A DNA stretch of 64,000 nucleotides from Hygrocybe punicea (Eukaryota; Basidiomycota; Agaricomycetes; Agaricales; Hygrophoraceae): the NCBI GenBank assembly GCA_963556145.1, contig OY744464.1, positions 7,105,508 through 7,169,507 of the forward strand. The letters are read 5' to 3'. The notes below the pieces were generated by a model. It searched no databases. It saw only the letters and a list, made by a program, of their open reading frames with translations, and was not told where the DNA came from. Both the position numbers and the translations under genes were made by a program. Of the stretch, positions 25,547 to 36,466 are shown piece after piece. Every line of letters starts with the position of its first letter. The stretch's first letter is position 1.

Positions 25547-26214
25547 GACCAATCTTAAGGATTGACATGGGTGGCGGTGTTACCCGGGGTTTTCCCAATC
25601 GGGTAGTCACGGGTTTGGGTATGTCCAGATTTGGACACCGTGTCCGACCTGCACCCTTTACCGTGGGTTCACGGTTATGTGCAGGTGTGCACAGGGGGGC
25701 CCAAAGGCCCCAAAGGTGAGTTTTTTATTATCTAATACTAACTACTTTACTTCTAACAGGAATGATGGCGATGGCGACAACAACAACGCGAGTTCAACAA
25801 CGCGAGGACGGCAACAATGGAAATGGCCGGGAGGGTGGTGTGCCCACCTACTGGCCCAGGTACGTGGCCCACATCCATCCCCATTGATATCGGCTAACAA
25901 AGGGAACGAGGACGAGAAGTCCTCGTCCTCTCCCAAACCACCACACCTCACGAACATGCCCAGATGCATCAACTAACGCGTGGACATTGTTCGTGAGGTA
26001 TCTGGCACACCTAGGAACGACAACGAGGAATGACACCCACCACACCTCGCTAAGGCCCTCCACGGGTATACCACGGGTCCGATTTCCGGACACCGCACCC
26101 GTACCCGCTGTACCCGCACCCGTTCGGATAACGGGTACATACCGTACCCGCTAGAGGCAGGTACGGCAGTAGACGGCGGGTACTCGGTACACCGCGGGCA
26201 CCTGGGAGCCCCAT

Positions 26215-26489
26215 ACCTCGCGCGGGCCAGATGGACGTCAATTGACGTCATCGTCACCCTCGCGAGGTAAACGGGGGTCTTTGGTGGGTACTCTTGTTCG
26301 CGAGTGGAGCCCCATACCTCATCGTCACCCTTGCGAGGTAGATGGGGGGGTCTCTGGCGGGCTCCGTGCTCGGGGGTAACCTCGTTCAACCTCGTTTGTG
26401 AGGGGTGGGGGTGCCGCGTGAGCCCTACGCGTCATACCTCGCGCAGGCCAGACGGACGTCAATTGACGTCGTCGTCACCCTCGCGAGGT
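26215..26489. repeat. Palindromic module copies (ACGTCAATTGACGT core) in tandem
   Basis: Two clear copies (26215-26268, 26436-26489) with a shortened one between them (about 26315-26340). Each copy is ACCTCGCG, about 13 bp, the perfect palindrome GACGTCAATTGACGTC, about 12 bp, then CGCGAGGT, so the outer 8-mers are also inverted. Other copies lie at 19617-19670, 25946-25999, 26637-26671, 27215-27269, 27378-27431, 58091-58143 and 58231-58285. It can fold as a stem with a palindromic centre. Role unknown. Confidence 0.8.
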
Positions 26490-26839
26490 AAACGGGGGGG
26501 TCTCTGGTGGGCTCTGTGCTCGGGGGTAACCTCGTTCAACCTCGTTTGCGAGGGGTGGGGATGCCGCGTGAGCCCTACGCGCAAGTCGACGCGTCTGCGC
26601 GTGTTTGCGAGGTCCTTGTGTCTTCTGTGGCTGGAGACCTCGCGAACACACATTGACGTGTGTCCGCGAGGCGTGGTTGGTGTGCCGTGGTTGTTGTGAG
26701 GCGCGGTTGGGAGCCGTGGTTGTTGGCTGGCGTTAGCAAACATCTTGGAGGCTAGAATGGGGGCACATACCTGGGCCGTTCGGTGGGCGCACCACCCTCC
26801 CGGCCTTGTTCCGTTGTTTGCCTTGCTGAGCTCGCGTTC

Positions 26840-26945
26840 GTTGTTGTTGTCATTCGTTGTTGTTGTCATTCGTTGTTGTTGTCATTCGTTGTTGTTGTCA
26901 TTCGTTGTTGTTGTCATTCGTTGTTGTTGTCATTCGTTGTTGTTC
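26840..26945 (+). repeat. 16-bp minisatellite
   Basis: About six to seven tandem copies of the unit CGTTGTTGTTGTCATT inside hAT-like element 3. Confidence 0.9.
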
Positions 26946-27598
26946 ATTTTCGAGTTGGTTTGTATATGAAATATCTAGGAAGTAAAATAAAATAAATTAG
27001 TAGTAGTAAAATAACAGAAAACTAAGTACTTACTGGGTCTTGGGAGGCCAACCCAGAGGCCAACTCGCACAACCGCAGCCACCCGCGGCCACCCGCATAC
27101 CGCGGGTGAAGGGTGCAGTTTGGGCACGGTGTCCAAATCGGGACACCGTACCCGAACCCGCGTTACCCTTTTGGGAATAACCGCGGGTTTACCCCTACCC
27201 GTGGAGGGCCTTACACCTCGCGAACATGCCCAGACGCGTCAACTGACGTGGGGACATCGTTCGTGAGGTACCCGGCGTGCCTAGGAACAACAACAAGGAA
27301 TGACAACGAGGACAATGGGAGCATAGGTATAGCCCGTGCTCCTGTTTTCACCTCTGACGTGACACCGGCGCCCCACTACCTCGCGAGGGTGATGGCCACG
27401 TCAATTGACGTGTGTCTGGCCCCTGCGAGGTGTAGGGATCACCACAGGTTCATGAGGAACCCGCGGACTACTGTTGTACCCACTCTCGTTCAGGTATGGT
27501 GTGTACCCATTATCCGAAAGGGTGCGGGTACAGCGGGTTCGGGTGCGGTGTCGCGATTTGGGACCCAAGGGTTACCCGTGACAATCCCTAACTAATCT

Positions 27599-28268
27599 CG
27601 ACAAGATGAAACAGTATCTTCCACACGTCCTGCATGTTCAGATGACAAATCCGATGTAAGAAATGTAATTCCTCTGGTCTTTCCTCTCTCTTTTGCCGAC
27701 TTTCATGTGATACTTACCTTTATTTCAAATTATTCACTATCCTCACTGTTCCGTCTCTTTTCATGTGATACTTCGTCACATTTCTATTTCACTCCTCCAC
27801 CCTTAGGCCCCTATCTCTTTAAAGTATAAAAGGTTGTTCTGTAGTAGTAGAGAAGAACAAGAACCCAGTTCTCCCCTTTCCATCAGCCTGCGTTTTAATT
27901 CTAAGAAAACCAATCACTCTCAATCAGCCTACATCTCTTTTCGTTGCGTACTCTCTGCTATAGTGACATAAGTTGTAGTGCAGAAACCCTGTCTCGTTGC
28001 ATCATCGCCGCATACTGCGCTGTCATCTAGGACACCCAGCTAAGCCTTCCGATCTTTGTTTCTCACTGTGCTGCATCCTCGCGTCATCTTGCATTTCCTC
28101 ACATTTGTTTATTTGATCACGCATCTCATTGCGCTTTATTGTGTTGCCGTCAGGAGTGTCCCAAGTCCCATTCGCAACTTTGTGACGTGTTTCTCTTTTA
28201 TTATCTCTTCATCCAAGGTCATAGACATGGAAACCGTATCATTTTCTGGAGCCCACCACGAGGGGACT
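27599..28268 (+). other. Possible LTR or promoter-like fragment
   Basis: Starts near TGTAAGAAATG at 27655 and contains CTCTTTAAAGTATAAAAGG (a TATA-like core at about 27825) followed by GAACAAGAACCCAG and several CATCAGCC/CAATCAGCC repeats, an arrangement resembling fungal retrotransposon LTRs. A second LTR was not found, so this is a weak suggestion. No protein was recognised. Confidence 0.25.
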
Positions 28269-28270
28269 TA

Positions 28271-29025
28271 CAGCTGTTTGCATAATTCTTGGCAGTAAAT
28301 GCACTTTTTTCAATTAATTGAGAAATATGAGTGCTCTGTTCTATATCTCATGAAATACTGCATGGATTAAGATGGTTATAGAGGGAAAGTTGTACTATTT
28401 CTTAAGGGCTATCTACTCCTGTAATTACATTTGGGCAATATTTAGTGTAGGGTGAGTTGTGGATGAAATAAAAGGTAAACTGTGTTTTTTGACACCCAAA
28501 ATGATATTGTCAAATTATAGCATCAAATGAATTGGGAAGTTGTTCATTTTTTCAAGGGCTAGAAGTACATATACCATGTTTTTCTTTATTTTTGTTCTTT
28601 CAGCCAATATTTATGGTTTTTGTGATATTTTGGTTCCAATGCAGACAAACATAGTACAGATGTAATATTGGCTGAAAGCACAAAAATAAAGAAAAATACG
28701 GTATATGTACTTCTAGCCCTTGAAAAAATGAACAACTTCCCCCTTACAAACTTTTTCATAGGAGTTCATTTGATGCTATAATTTGACAATATCATTTTGG
28801 GTGTCAAAAAACACAGTTTACCTTTTATTTCATCCACAACTCACCCTACACTAAATATTGTCCAAATGTAATTACAGGAGTAGATAGCCCTTAAGAAATA
28901 GTACAACTTTCCCTCTATAACCATCTTAATCCATGCAGTATTTCATGAGATATAGAACAGAGCACTCATATTTCTTAATTAATTGAAAAAAGTGCATTTA
29001 CTGCCAAGAATTATGCAAACAGCTG
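28271..29025. repeat. Foldback element with ~340-bp inverted arms, TA-flanked
   Basis: Two long inverted arms (about 28271-28612 and 28662-29025) separated by a ~50-bp spacer, beginning CAGCTGTTTGCATAATTC and ending with its complement. TA dinucleotides flank both ends (28269-28270 and 29026-29027), compatible with Tc1/mariner-type insertion. Arms are nearly identical apart from a short indel near 28525/28760. No coding capacity. Transcription through it would give a long hairpin. Confidence 0.88.
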
Positions 29026-29027
29026 TA

Positions 29028-29524
29028 AATTTAAACCACTCTTTCAACCAACGAATCCAGTTTGAGCACAATAGCTTCTAACAGATATTGTACTTGTAGC
29101 TCAGTACAGCGTCAAGCCCAACAACTTGCGGCGACTTCTCGATGCATCCCAGACTTCGACAGTGATCTGGACGAACTAACCAACAGTTCCTCCGATTCTG
29201 AACACGATACCTCACATCAGCTCTGTTCTCATTCACCTCGCATGCCTTTGGACTTTCATAGTTCTCTGCACGATTAAATTCTGCAATCTCCTACCCCGGC
29301 CAGCAGAGCTTTGTCTCAACACTCTTCAGACCCCTCTTCTGGTCCACATTCTAATTTACCAACCACATCCACTCTCGACTCTTCTATTCCTACTTTACTG
29401 AGCTCTACACCCTCGTTGTCTGCCCCATCGCATCCACCTACACTGCCTCCCGTGACTCTAACAATGGCGACACCACCACAAATGCCTGCTTGCGGTCATA
29501 ATACCACTCCCAGTTTCTCTCTGG
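29028..29524 (+). other. Unassigned Ser/Pro/Thr-rich coding-like remnant
   Basis: A plus-strand frame encodes FDSDLDELTNSSSDSEHD, then a TAA at 29275-29277, then in the same frame a Ser/Pro/Thr-rich stretch (STLDSSIPTLLSSTPSLSAP). It might be part of a retroelement gag-like region interrupted by the foldback at its left. No domain was identified. Confidence 0.25.
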
Positions 29525-32269
29525 CAGTGTTGCCATCCTAACTGCCGCGCAATGGCAGACTCTGTGTAGGCTCATCTCCATCGGCATCAATCCGGCGTGT
29601 AGGAGTACTAGGTCATTGGGCACGGTCCTCAGAGCCCTGGAAATGGGTAGTGCCGCCAATCTCTGAATCTTTTCTAGGCTTCTTGTCAGCCCTACCGAAC
29701 CTCTCTTCTTGTTTGAGCCTTCGACGGTATGCAACGGTGTGTACCAAACGTCAGCCGCATATGACATTTTTGGTATTGCTACGGCTGTGTAGAGTCGTTT
29801 GAGAAGCTTTCCTGAGAGTCCCCTTTGCGTCCTAGAAATTCTTCGAAGCATCAGTGTCCATTTAGTTGCATTGGCGATCACCTTCTTGTGATGTTCCTTC
29901 CAACGTAGCTCCTGATCGAAAAGCACTCCTAGGAACCAGTAAAAAATAGTCGGTGCGATGGTCATGTTTTGCAGCTCTAGACTGGGCCGAGTTATATCCT
30001 TCTTCTGCAAAAAGTTGATCAGCACAAATTTGCTAAGTTCAAATCTGGAGTTATGCTCCTTTGACCAGTCCATAGCCCCTCCTTCCCTCATCATCATGTC
30101 TTTGATGGATTTGTGTGCGTCTTCGAAGTTCCTTGCTTCCGCATAAAGGGCTGTGTCATCCACATAAGCGAGTGTGAGCTCTGACTTGTATCTGGGGACT
30201 TCTAATCGGTCAGCGTTGTAGAAAAGATAGATTATCATTGAGGCTGGGTCTCCCTGCCTGATTCCGTTAAATAGATCGATCGGTTCAGATAGGTATCCAT
30301 CAAATTGTAGCCGCATCGTTCACCCCTCTAGGACTCTCTCCATGAGTGAGACCAATTCCTCTGGGACTCTCCTCTTCCTCATGTTGTGTAGCAGGCGTGC
30401 CAGTACTGCATTTTGGAAGGCCCCTTCTATGTCCAAGAAGAGCATGGTCGCAACTCTCTTGTTTTGCCATGCATGCTTTATTCTGTTGACGAGAAGCTGC
30501 ATTGAGTCTGATGTCGTATGGCCGGGTCTACTGCCGAAGTGATGCACTGGTAAGAGCTGGTGTTTCTCCGTGAGGTGTGAAATTTTATCAGCTAGGATCG
30601 CAGTTAGGATCTTCGGAATAGTGTTGAGTAGGGCAACAGGGCGCCATGCTTTCGGAACGTCGTATCTTGGCCGGTCCAGTTTTGGGAGTACTACCGTAAC
30701 TGATTCACGCCAAGGGGGGTGGTAGGTTTTGAGCTTGACCGCTGCATTGAAGATTCTATGGAGGTGGTCCAATAAGAGGTCAGCACATTCTTTTAAGATC
30801 AAATTGGGGATGCCGTCAGGCCCTGGCACCTTGTACGGTTTGAGTTTTTCTATGCTTTGTCATATATGGTCTTTTGTGATTTCTCTTTCGTAAGGTACCA
30901 GGTCCGGGTAGTTGAAGTTGTCCAGGATTGAGGTTTCAATTGGTGGCGGTGGGAAGAATGTTTCTGAGAGCATTTCGCTTTTTAGGTGGTTAGTATCGGT
31001 GATCCTGGCATCCTCCCCCTCGCCTTTGACCAGCGTCGGGATTCTCGCTCTACTTCCATTGCCCCCAGGGTTTGAGATGTACTTGTTGACGACCCATAAG
31101 TCTCTCCAGCCTGCCTCCTCCAAGAAGTTTCGCCAGTGTTCCTCTTTAGCTTTGAGAATTTCCTGGCTTAGCTTGTTTCTGGCCGCTCTCATAGCTGCGT
31201 GTGAAGGGTGATTTGGTAGTGTGCGATAGACATACGACTGTGCACTCAGCTCTTTCTTTGTCTTGCAAAGCAGGTCCAGATCTGGGTTCCACCATCTCTT
31301 CGAGTGTGGGCAGGGTCTAGAAAGCAGGACTACTTCCTCTATTGTCTTCTGTAATGCCTTTGTCAGATTCATTGCAGCCTGCTGAAAAAGATCGTCGTCA
31401 GTGATTTGAGCGGGTATGTGTGCTGTAGCAAGGTTAGCAGTGCAGCGTTCCCTGAGCAACTCGATACTAGTTTCTCGGAAATTCCTCAATGGTTCGGGCA
31501 TTGTCTTGGTTGTGTCGATCCTTAAGATTGTTTGAATAGGTACATGATCTGTCCCGGTTGGCCTTTCATCGGGAGTCATGTCACACATGATTAGGAATTC
31601 CCTAAGGGCCGTTGAGCAGAAAACATTGTCAGTACATGTCCAATTTTTTGTGTTCATAACCTCTAGAGTCGGAATGCCCTTAGGCAGTATCACCTCCATA
31701 CTGAGATCCGTTGTCATTTCTAATAGCTGCTCCGCCGCTTCAATAGCTCTGTTCGTGAAAAGGTGCATGTTGCATTCTTTGTCCCAGTAGGGGTGATGTC
31801 TATTGAAGTCTCCTCCCCAGATTAAGTGGCATCCGTTGCTGTTTCGTTCCGAAGTGAGGTCCCTGGAAAACCTGCCTGCAATATCAGTTGCGTCGGAATT
31901 ATGGCAGTCATTGTATATGCTAAAGATAGTTGTCTGCCCAAAGTAGCCGCTGAGCTGCATAGCGACCACATCATTTGAGCCCAGAACACTTAGCTGTTTC
32001 CAGGTGTTTTTGTCCAGTTTGTTGTTAACAAGAATGACAGACCTCACGGTCTGTTGTCGTGCATTTTTGGAGGTCGGATATAAAACTTGCCATTTGTGTG
32101 ACGCCTTTGTGTTACCGTACGAGTCAATGTATGGTTCCTGTAGTAGTACAACATCCCAGCCAGTCATTGTGCTGGCATTGATAAGTTCCCATTGTGCTGC
32201 GGAAGATTTGTTGAGGTTAATCTGAAAGATTTTTAGTCACCTGGTTGTGCACGTAAGGTTTTCTGTCAT
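29525..32269 (-). pseudogene. LINE ORF2: AP endonuclease and reverse transcriptase
   Basis: Starts at ATG 32269-32267 inside the ORF1 stop (ATGA). Endonuclease motifs: VVLLQEPY, LIWGGDFNRHHP, and GTDHVPI as the catalytic histidine block. Reverse transcriptase: MPGPDGIPN, WRPVALLNTIPK, FLDIEGAFQNA, GIRQGDPAS and the catalytic YVDD (about 30165). A thumb region with RLYTAVAIPKMSYAADVW follows. In-frame TGA codons at 32237-32239, 30860-30862 and 30320-30322 inactivate it; no frameshift was seen. The homology stops near 29525. Confidence 0.88.
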
Positions 32270-34173
32270 TGATCCCATCCTTGCGATCTGGGAGCTGTCT
32301 CATCAGTAGCTTGCATGAAGGGTGGAGGTAGTGGGTTTTTGTCAAACCAGCTCCTGGGACGGTGCTGGGAGGGGCCGTCATTCGCTTCTTGCCGACTATC
32401 CGGCCGCGCTGTTTGACCTAATGGTATTCTGTTAGAAGATGAGGCGACACTATTACCTCCGAATCCTAGAGTGGTTTGCTGAAGTCCTGAATGTGCTCGA
32501 GTGCTCGTTGTCTTGTGTGAGTTTCTTGAGTCTTTGTTGTAAGGCCTTTGACCTTCCCTCGCTTCCCCTAGTGTGGGCGTGGGGTGAGCTATGATGTGGT
32601 TTGTGGGAGCTGGTGCCAGACCGGATGTCCTGTTGCTTTGGAAGTTTTGTGCCTCCCTGATTTGAGTCCATGGTTCGTTAGTAGGGAAGTACGGGAGAGT
32701 GTTATCACTTAGTCACTCATTTAGTTCTTCGCATTTCTTCAAGAAGACAGGGCACGCTCTGTCCCAGCTAGCGTGTCCAATTTTTTGGCATGGAGTACAG
32801 AATTTTTGGCAATCCTGCACACAATCAGTTGTGCAATGTTCTTTGGCACACGTACCGCATGTGTCTTTCTCAGCCATGCACCTAGCTGCGTGGTGATCCC
32901 AGCCTTGGCACTTCATACACTGCATGGGTTCCCTTTTACATTTTGCGACGTTAATATGCTTGTGACAGATGTGTATACCTTTTAATATAGCCATGTTTGC
33001 TGCTTCTGGAGATGCGAACAAGAGTATGACATGACCACAGATTTGATTTGGTGACCGTTTGCCTGGTGGTTTTACCCACTGTGCCTTGACCAGGGTGTTC
33101 TCCATGAGTCTGTTTATGTCCTCGATTTCCCTGAGGTCTCACGGTTCGTCGGCATGAAACGAAAGTGGTACAAAATGGGCTATTGTCGAGAAGACCCTCA
33201 GCTTGATTACCGCATTTCTGCATAATTGAGCCAGGAATTTATTGCTGTTCGCCTTGTCCAATATCCAGGCAGCCAATTTATCTGAATTGGTTTCCAGGAT
33301 CACTCCGCCACTTTTCAGCTTCGTCACCCCCATTATCTTAAACTCCGGGGCAGCTGGTATCTCTTTCAGAGCACCATTAGCCTTCACAACTATTTCGGTA
33401 ACACTCAGCTTGATCAATTCATTCCCTCCCTCCGCATTTTTGTTGACATCAATGAGGATCTGTCTTGCTTTGATTGCCTCCCTGGCTTGTACCCTTGGGT
33501 TGAGGTGGGAGACTGCGTTTGCATGCGCAGGTTGTTTGTTCAGGGCTTCCTTGTACGTACTGGCTGAAGTCTCTAGCTTGTTAGAGGTATCCGAGATTCA
33601 TCCAGCAGCTGCGGCTATTTCCTTCTTCATGTCTGCTGCCGCCCTGGTTATGTCCTCCGTGGCCTTTTTAAAATTGTTTTGAATGTTATCTTCGACCGAT
33701 TTTATTATGCGCTTCATGAGGTCCTCGAGTGTTGGGTCAAGTGCGACTTCCAAATAAGCTCTGAGGTTGTCGATTTGATGCATTAGCTTTTCTGAGTGTC
33801 CCCGTAACCCTCGCTCTAATTATATTTCCCTGTCGTGCCCATTGATCAGCCTGGCCACTGCACGAATGACATTGGCTGTCCTCTTGGTTTCGTTTGGCTT
33901 GATTTCGTCTGCAGTCTGTTTTAGTAGCTCTGAAAGGGTATGAAGCGTTAAGTCAGTTTCCAGATCTATAATCTGCTTGTCAATTAAGTAGTTTTTAGCT
34001 TGATCAATGCTAGACAGCTCCAAATTCTCATCATCTGCTTTGCCTTTGGAGGCTGGAGATTTTTTGTTGCTCGGTCTTCCTTGAGCGTTATCTCCGGGTA
34101 ATGTAGTTTGCCATAGAGCGCTCATTGCTCTCGTGTATACTCTGCCAGATTCCTTGCTTGGCAGCTTCTCCAT
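32266..34173 (-). pseudogene. LINE ORF1 (gag-like, CCHC zinc knuckles)
   Basis: Nucleic-acid-binding ORF1 that would package the LINE RNA. From MEKLPSKESGRVYTRAMSAL it passes through a helical region (LSELLKQTADEIKPNE, HQIDNLRAYLEVALDP), a domain FKIMGVTKLKSGGVILET, and tandem zinc knuckles (CMKCQGWDHHAARC, CGTCAKEHCTTDC, CTPCQKIGHASWDRACP). The end is Pro/Ser-rich with FPTNEPWT. In-frame stops: TAA 33820-33822 and TGA at 33598-33600, 33139-33141 and 32713-32715. The natural stop is the TGA at 32266-32268, overlapping the ORF2 ATG. Confidence 0.82.
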
Positions 34174-36466
34174 GCTTCTAATAGTAGTATGGGTAGGAGA
34201 TAAAAGGAGATAAAAGGAGATTTTAAGGCCTAAAGCCGTCTATGAAGAGCCTCTTAATTCGGGGTCCCAGAAGGGGTACAACCACGCAAAGAGTCAAGAA
34301 GCGGTCCTAGGACCCAGCAATAACATAGCGAGAATGTAGCGAGAATGTCAAAGGTGCATGCGTGTAAGTTGGCGAAAAGTCGCACAGGTTTCGCCGGGTG
34401 CGCGGATGTTTCGCAGGTACGCTGGATGTGGAAGAGTCGTACGAAGAACAGGAATAATGATTTGAGAGATTCCATGCCCAAAGGGACAAGCTGTGTATCA
34501 CTGCCATCCTCGTACCTGTGACTCCGGTTCCCATCGTTCCCATCTCCATCGTCTCCGTCCCCACCATTCCCAACCTCATCACTCCATCGCTCCCGCCATC
34601 CTTGTCATTCCGTCATTCCCACTGTCCTGTCATTCTGTCGCTCCCTGCTGTCCTTGTCCTTGTCCTTGTTGTTGTCGTTATCCCCATCTCCATCGTCATT
34701 GTCTCCTTGCTGGCCATCTCTGTCCCATCATCCTCTCGTCCTGTCGCTGGCTGTCTCCCTCCCCATCATGGTCCCCTGGCTGGCTGTCTGGGCCCTTGTC
34801 GCCTCTGTTGTCTCTGTCATCATCATTGCCGCTATGGTTTTCTCAGCCATCCCAGGGCCCCCGTCTTGGTCCTTTGCACATCCTCGTATATGGCCTTGCG
34901 GCCTTGTTGCTGTTGTGGGCGTCTGTTCTGTTCGCTAGGGTGGCCATGGCATTGTTTTCTGGGCTGTTGGTTGCGGTTCAGGTTCGCCTGTGTTTGTCAT
35001 GGTTGTAGCTGCAATCATTATTATAATAATCATTAGCACACAACTCACAAAAAATTAAAAAAAGACTTTACCTCAGGTACTCTTCTGCACCTGTTTCGTG
35101 TTGTTGAAAACGAGCAGTAGAACTCCAACCGGCAGTTGCCGATTGCCCAAACAGGTTCAAGTTGCCAAACATGGAAGTGTGGCTGAAGCTTTTGAATATT
35201 CTAGCATACAAGGCATATATACCCTAAATAAAATCCTCAAAAAATATAAATATAAATTACCTACTCTCATGTTCAAATTATATATTTTATTTGGCCCTGC
35301 ATAACGAGCTATTCACAATTTATTCCATCCCTCTGCCAGAATTGGCCCCTTAATGATCTGACTTTGTCTTAAAAGTCTGAAATTAATCTAAGGAGTACTT
35401 GAATAAGTACTCATTGTGGTACACCCAAGTGCCTGATTGTTGGTGGACCAGGATCTATGTTTCAGCCAGCAAATGCACAGAATTGTGCATTTGGCTAACC
35501 AAAGTCCAATTGCAAACTAGCCAAATATTGCAAACTAGTTGTCCAAACCTTTACTGAACTTGTCAAAATTTTCTTGGCTACAACACATTTCTGGGACCAC
35601 CAAGTGCCAGGCACTGATTATCAATACAATGGATAGTTTGAATAGTACTAGCTAACCTAGATTGGCCTTTAAGTTACTAATGCTGGAAATGGACATGGCA
35701 TTGCATATGTGCCAACATCTCCAGATACCACTGTTGGCAGAGGTTTTCTAGAGTGGCTCTAGATGTAGCATGGCCAGAGATACATATTTATACCTACCAT
35801 AAATTGTAAATCTCTCTTGTAAATTGCAGATCTCTGCCAGGGTGACTGTTCCTGTGTTGAATAGAAATGGAATCTTAGTATTCAGAGACTCTCTGGATTA
35901 AAATTTTGATGCAAAAAATGGGCTGTTCTACCAAGTATGGGTCCCTGAATCCAAATGCACCTACACCATTTGGGGAATGTAAATATACCATGGACTTGGC
36001 AAATTCAAGCACAACAATAGAACAAAGAAAAAAAACAGTGCACAGCAACAACCTTGTTCTTTCATGAGACTCCAATCCTCCTCAGCAAGCTTCATTCCAT
36101 GGCTGGCATTTGGGTGTTCAAACTTTAGACATATCTTCATCTCTGCTTGTGCATCCTACAGTTAGGCAAGTTAGCTTAACTACAAACTTTTTCTCTATCT
36201 AGATCAAGATGCCCCTCAATTACAACACATCAATATTTTAATGGTCCTTCATCCACCCTTGATATGTGACAGTGCTTGTTGCCTTGTATGCAATTGGAAT
36301 TTCCCAAGGGCCACAGGGTGTATATCAAGCCATTCCATATAAGTGTGCACATTATCATCAAGTTGAATGGAAACATGCCACAGTCACTCTGGATTAATCA
36401 ACTGACTTCTCCTACAGGACCATATATATGCATGGTTCTAACAAAGAGAAACATTTGAAACAATTG
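34174..36466. other. Gene-free stretch with a CCATC/CTGTC simple-sequence block
   Basis: At about 34510-34960 the plus strand is a low-complexity pyrimidine-rich sequence (repeated TCCCATC, CCTTGTCCTTGT, GTCGTT units) that is open in several frames only because of its composition. 35000-36466 is AT-rich with no coding block, RNA gene or paired repeat recognised. Confidence 0.5.

Larger units (their letters stand above)
25555..27590. mobile_element. hAT-like non-autonomous element 3 (about 2 kb)
   Basis: Imperfect terminal inverted repeats (TAAGGATTGACATGGGT at the left, TAGGGATTGTCACGGGTAA read inward from the right) are flanked by 8-bp direct repeats ACCAATCT (25547-25554) and ACTAATCT (27591-27598), 7 of 8 identical. 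Both ends carry ACCCGT/CCCGTACC-type subterminal hexamers like element 1. The interior holds six copies of the ~55-bp ACCTCGCG/ACGTCAATTGACGT palindromic module, two GTAACCTCGTT-containing direct repeats (about 26370-26410 and 26525-26560) and a 16-bp minisatellite. No transposase. Confidence 0.85.
29525..34173 (-). mobile_element. Tad-like LINE, 3'-truncated, decayed by point nonsense
   Basis: A non-LTR retrotransposon on the minus strand with ORF1 (34173-32266) and ORF2 (32269 to about 29525), which overlap by ATGA. ORF2 ends inside the region after the reverse transcriptase, so the RNase H end is lost (a related end survives at 23956-25078). All fragments of ORF1 share one frame and all fragments of ORF2 share one frame; only nonsense codons break them. 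A short direct repeat, AAAAGGAGAT, lies just upstream of the 5' end at about 34200-34220. Confidence 0.88.

Noticed and set aside
34493..35036. Two ~170-codon ORFs, Pro/Leu/Ser-rich, plus strand
   Set aside because: Low-complexity pyrimidine-rich sequence open in several frames; no conserved motif.
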